Below are positions 63,988-64,000 of a stretch of 64,000 nt of DNA, piece by piece. The notes under the pieces are model-generated. The model saw only the letters and a list, made by a program, of their open reading frames with translations, did not search any database and was not told the origin of the DNA. The stretch lies in the NCBI RefSeq assembly GCF_000230975.2, contig NC_021172.1, positions 2,480,001 through 2,544,000 on the forward strand, in the 5' to 3' direction. This DNA comes from Hyphomicrobium denitrificans 1NES1. GTDB lineage: Bacteria; Pseudomonadota; Alphaproteobacteria; Rhizobiales; Hyphomicrobiaceae. A program made the translations under genes and the position numbers. Position 1 is the stretch's first letter. Every line of letters begins with the position of its first letter.

Positions 63988-64000
63988 GTCTACGCTTTCG

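Noticed and set aside
1..64000. A defence system, prophage, CRISPR array or biosynthetic cluster
   Set aside because: I looked for repeats, integrase, transposase, Cas, restriction, toxin-antitoxin and synthase motifs and found none; the gene order is typical chromosomal backbone.

Overview
The window reads as chromosomal backbone of an alphaproteobacterium of the order Hyphomicrobiales, most likely Hyphomicrobium or a close relative. GC is roughly 60 percent and genes are densely packed on both strands. The evidence for the lineage is the set of neighbourhoods typical of this order: divK-pleD beside a DUF3572 gene; pyrB-pyrC-plsY-dprA-topA-rnr-DUF983-NUDIX-rpmG; RidA-GDPD-FemAB-like-HIT followed by clpA-clpS; an EipB (DUF1849) gene; and a full suf operon. 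I see no tRNA, rRNA, CRISPR array, insertion sequence, phage gene or integrase, so the region looks stable and vertically inherited. The assignment is by gene content and order only.

Layout. 1-6.2 kb holds small and accessory genes: two lipoproteins, a GST next to a quinone oxidoreductase, a DedA-type membrane protein, a cytochrome P450 and several very small proteins. 6.3-10.7 kb is a leftward operon of gatC, a secreted protein, gatA, a chorismate-mutase-like gene, a membrane protein and gatB, so the amidotransferase genes are interrupted by three unrelated genes. 10.8-22.6 kb is a long rightward run for pyrimidine synthesis (pyrB and a catalytically dead pyrC paralogue), phospholipid synthesis (plsY), DNA uptake and topology (dprA, topA, ruvX), RNA decay (rnr) and ribosomal protein L33. 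After a 565-base structured non-coding stretch comes the leftward cell-cycle pair divK-pleD with a CtrA-like box upstream. 25-30 kb holds EipB, RidA, GDPD, a FemAB-like acyltransferase, HIT and an SDR gene. 30-46 kb holds clpS-clpA, a SPOR-tailed D,D-carboxypeptidase, putA, panC, parE, a fatty-acid desaturase, an aquaporin and an rhlE-type helicase.

46.3-54.2 kb is the most distinctive part. It is a leftward Fe-S assembly operon, read in order as an iscR-iscS fusion, sufB, sufC, sufD, sufS, sufT, sufA and then a TfoX-like gene. The first gene fuses a Cys-ligated Rrf2/IscR regulator in frame to a complete IscS/NifS-type cysteine desulfurase. Its promoter carries a palindrome resembling the alphaproteobacterial Irr (ICE) iron box directly after the -10 element. 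54.4-64 kb holds an alpha/beta hydrolase, anmK, tyrS, a very large AsmA/YhdP-like protein, a peroxiredoxin, a bactofilin, a GNAT acetyltransferase and a lipoprotein.

Points that an automatic caller may get wrong are the start of RNase R (the N-terminal domain is coded upstream of the first ATG and appears to begin at a CTG overlapping the topA stop), three proteins under 60 residues, and the label dihydroorotase for a protein that has lost its metal ligands.
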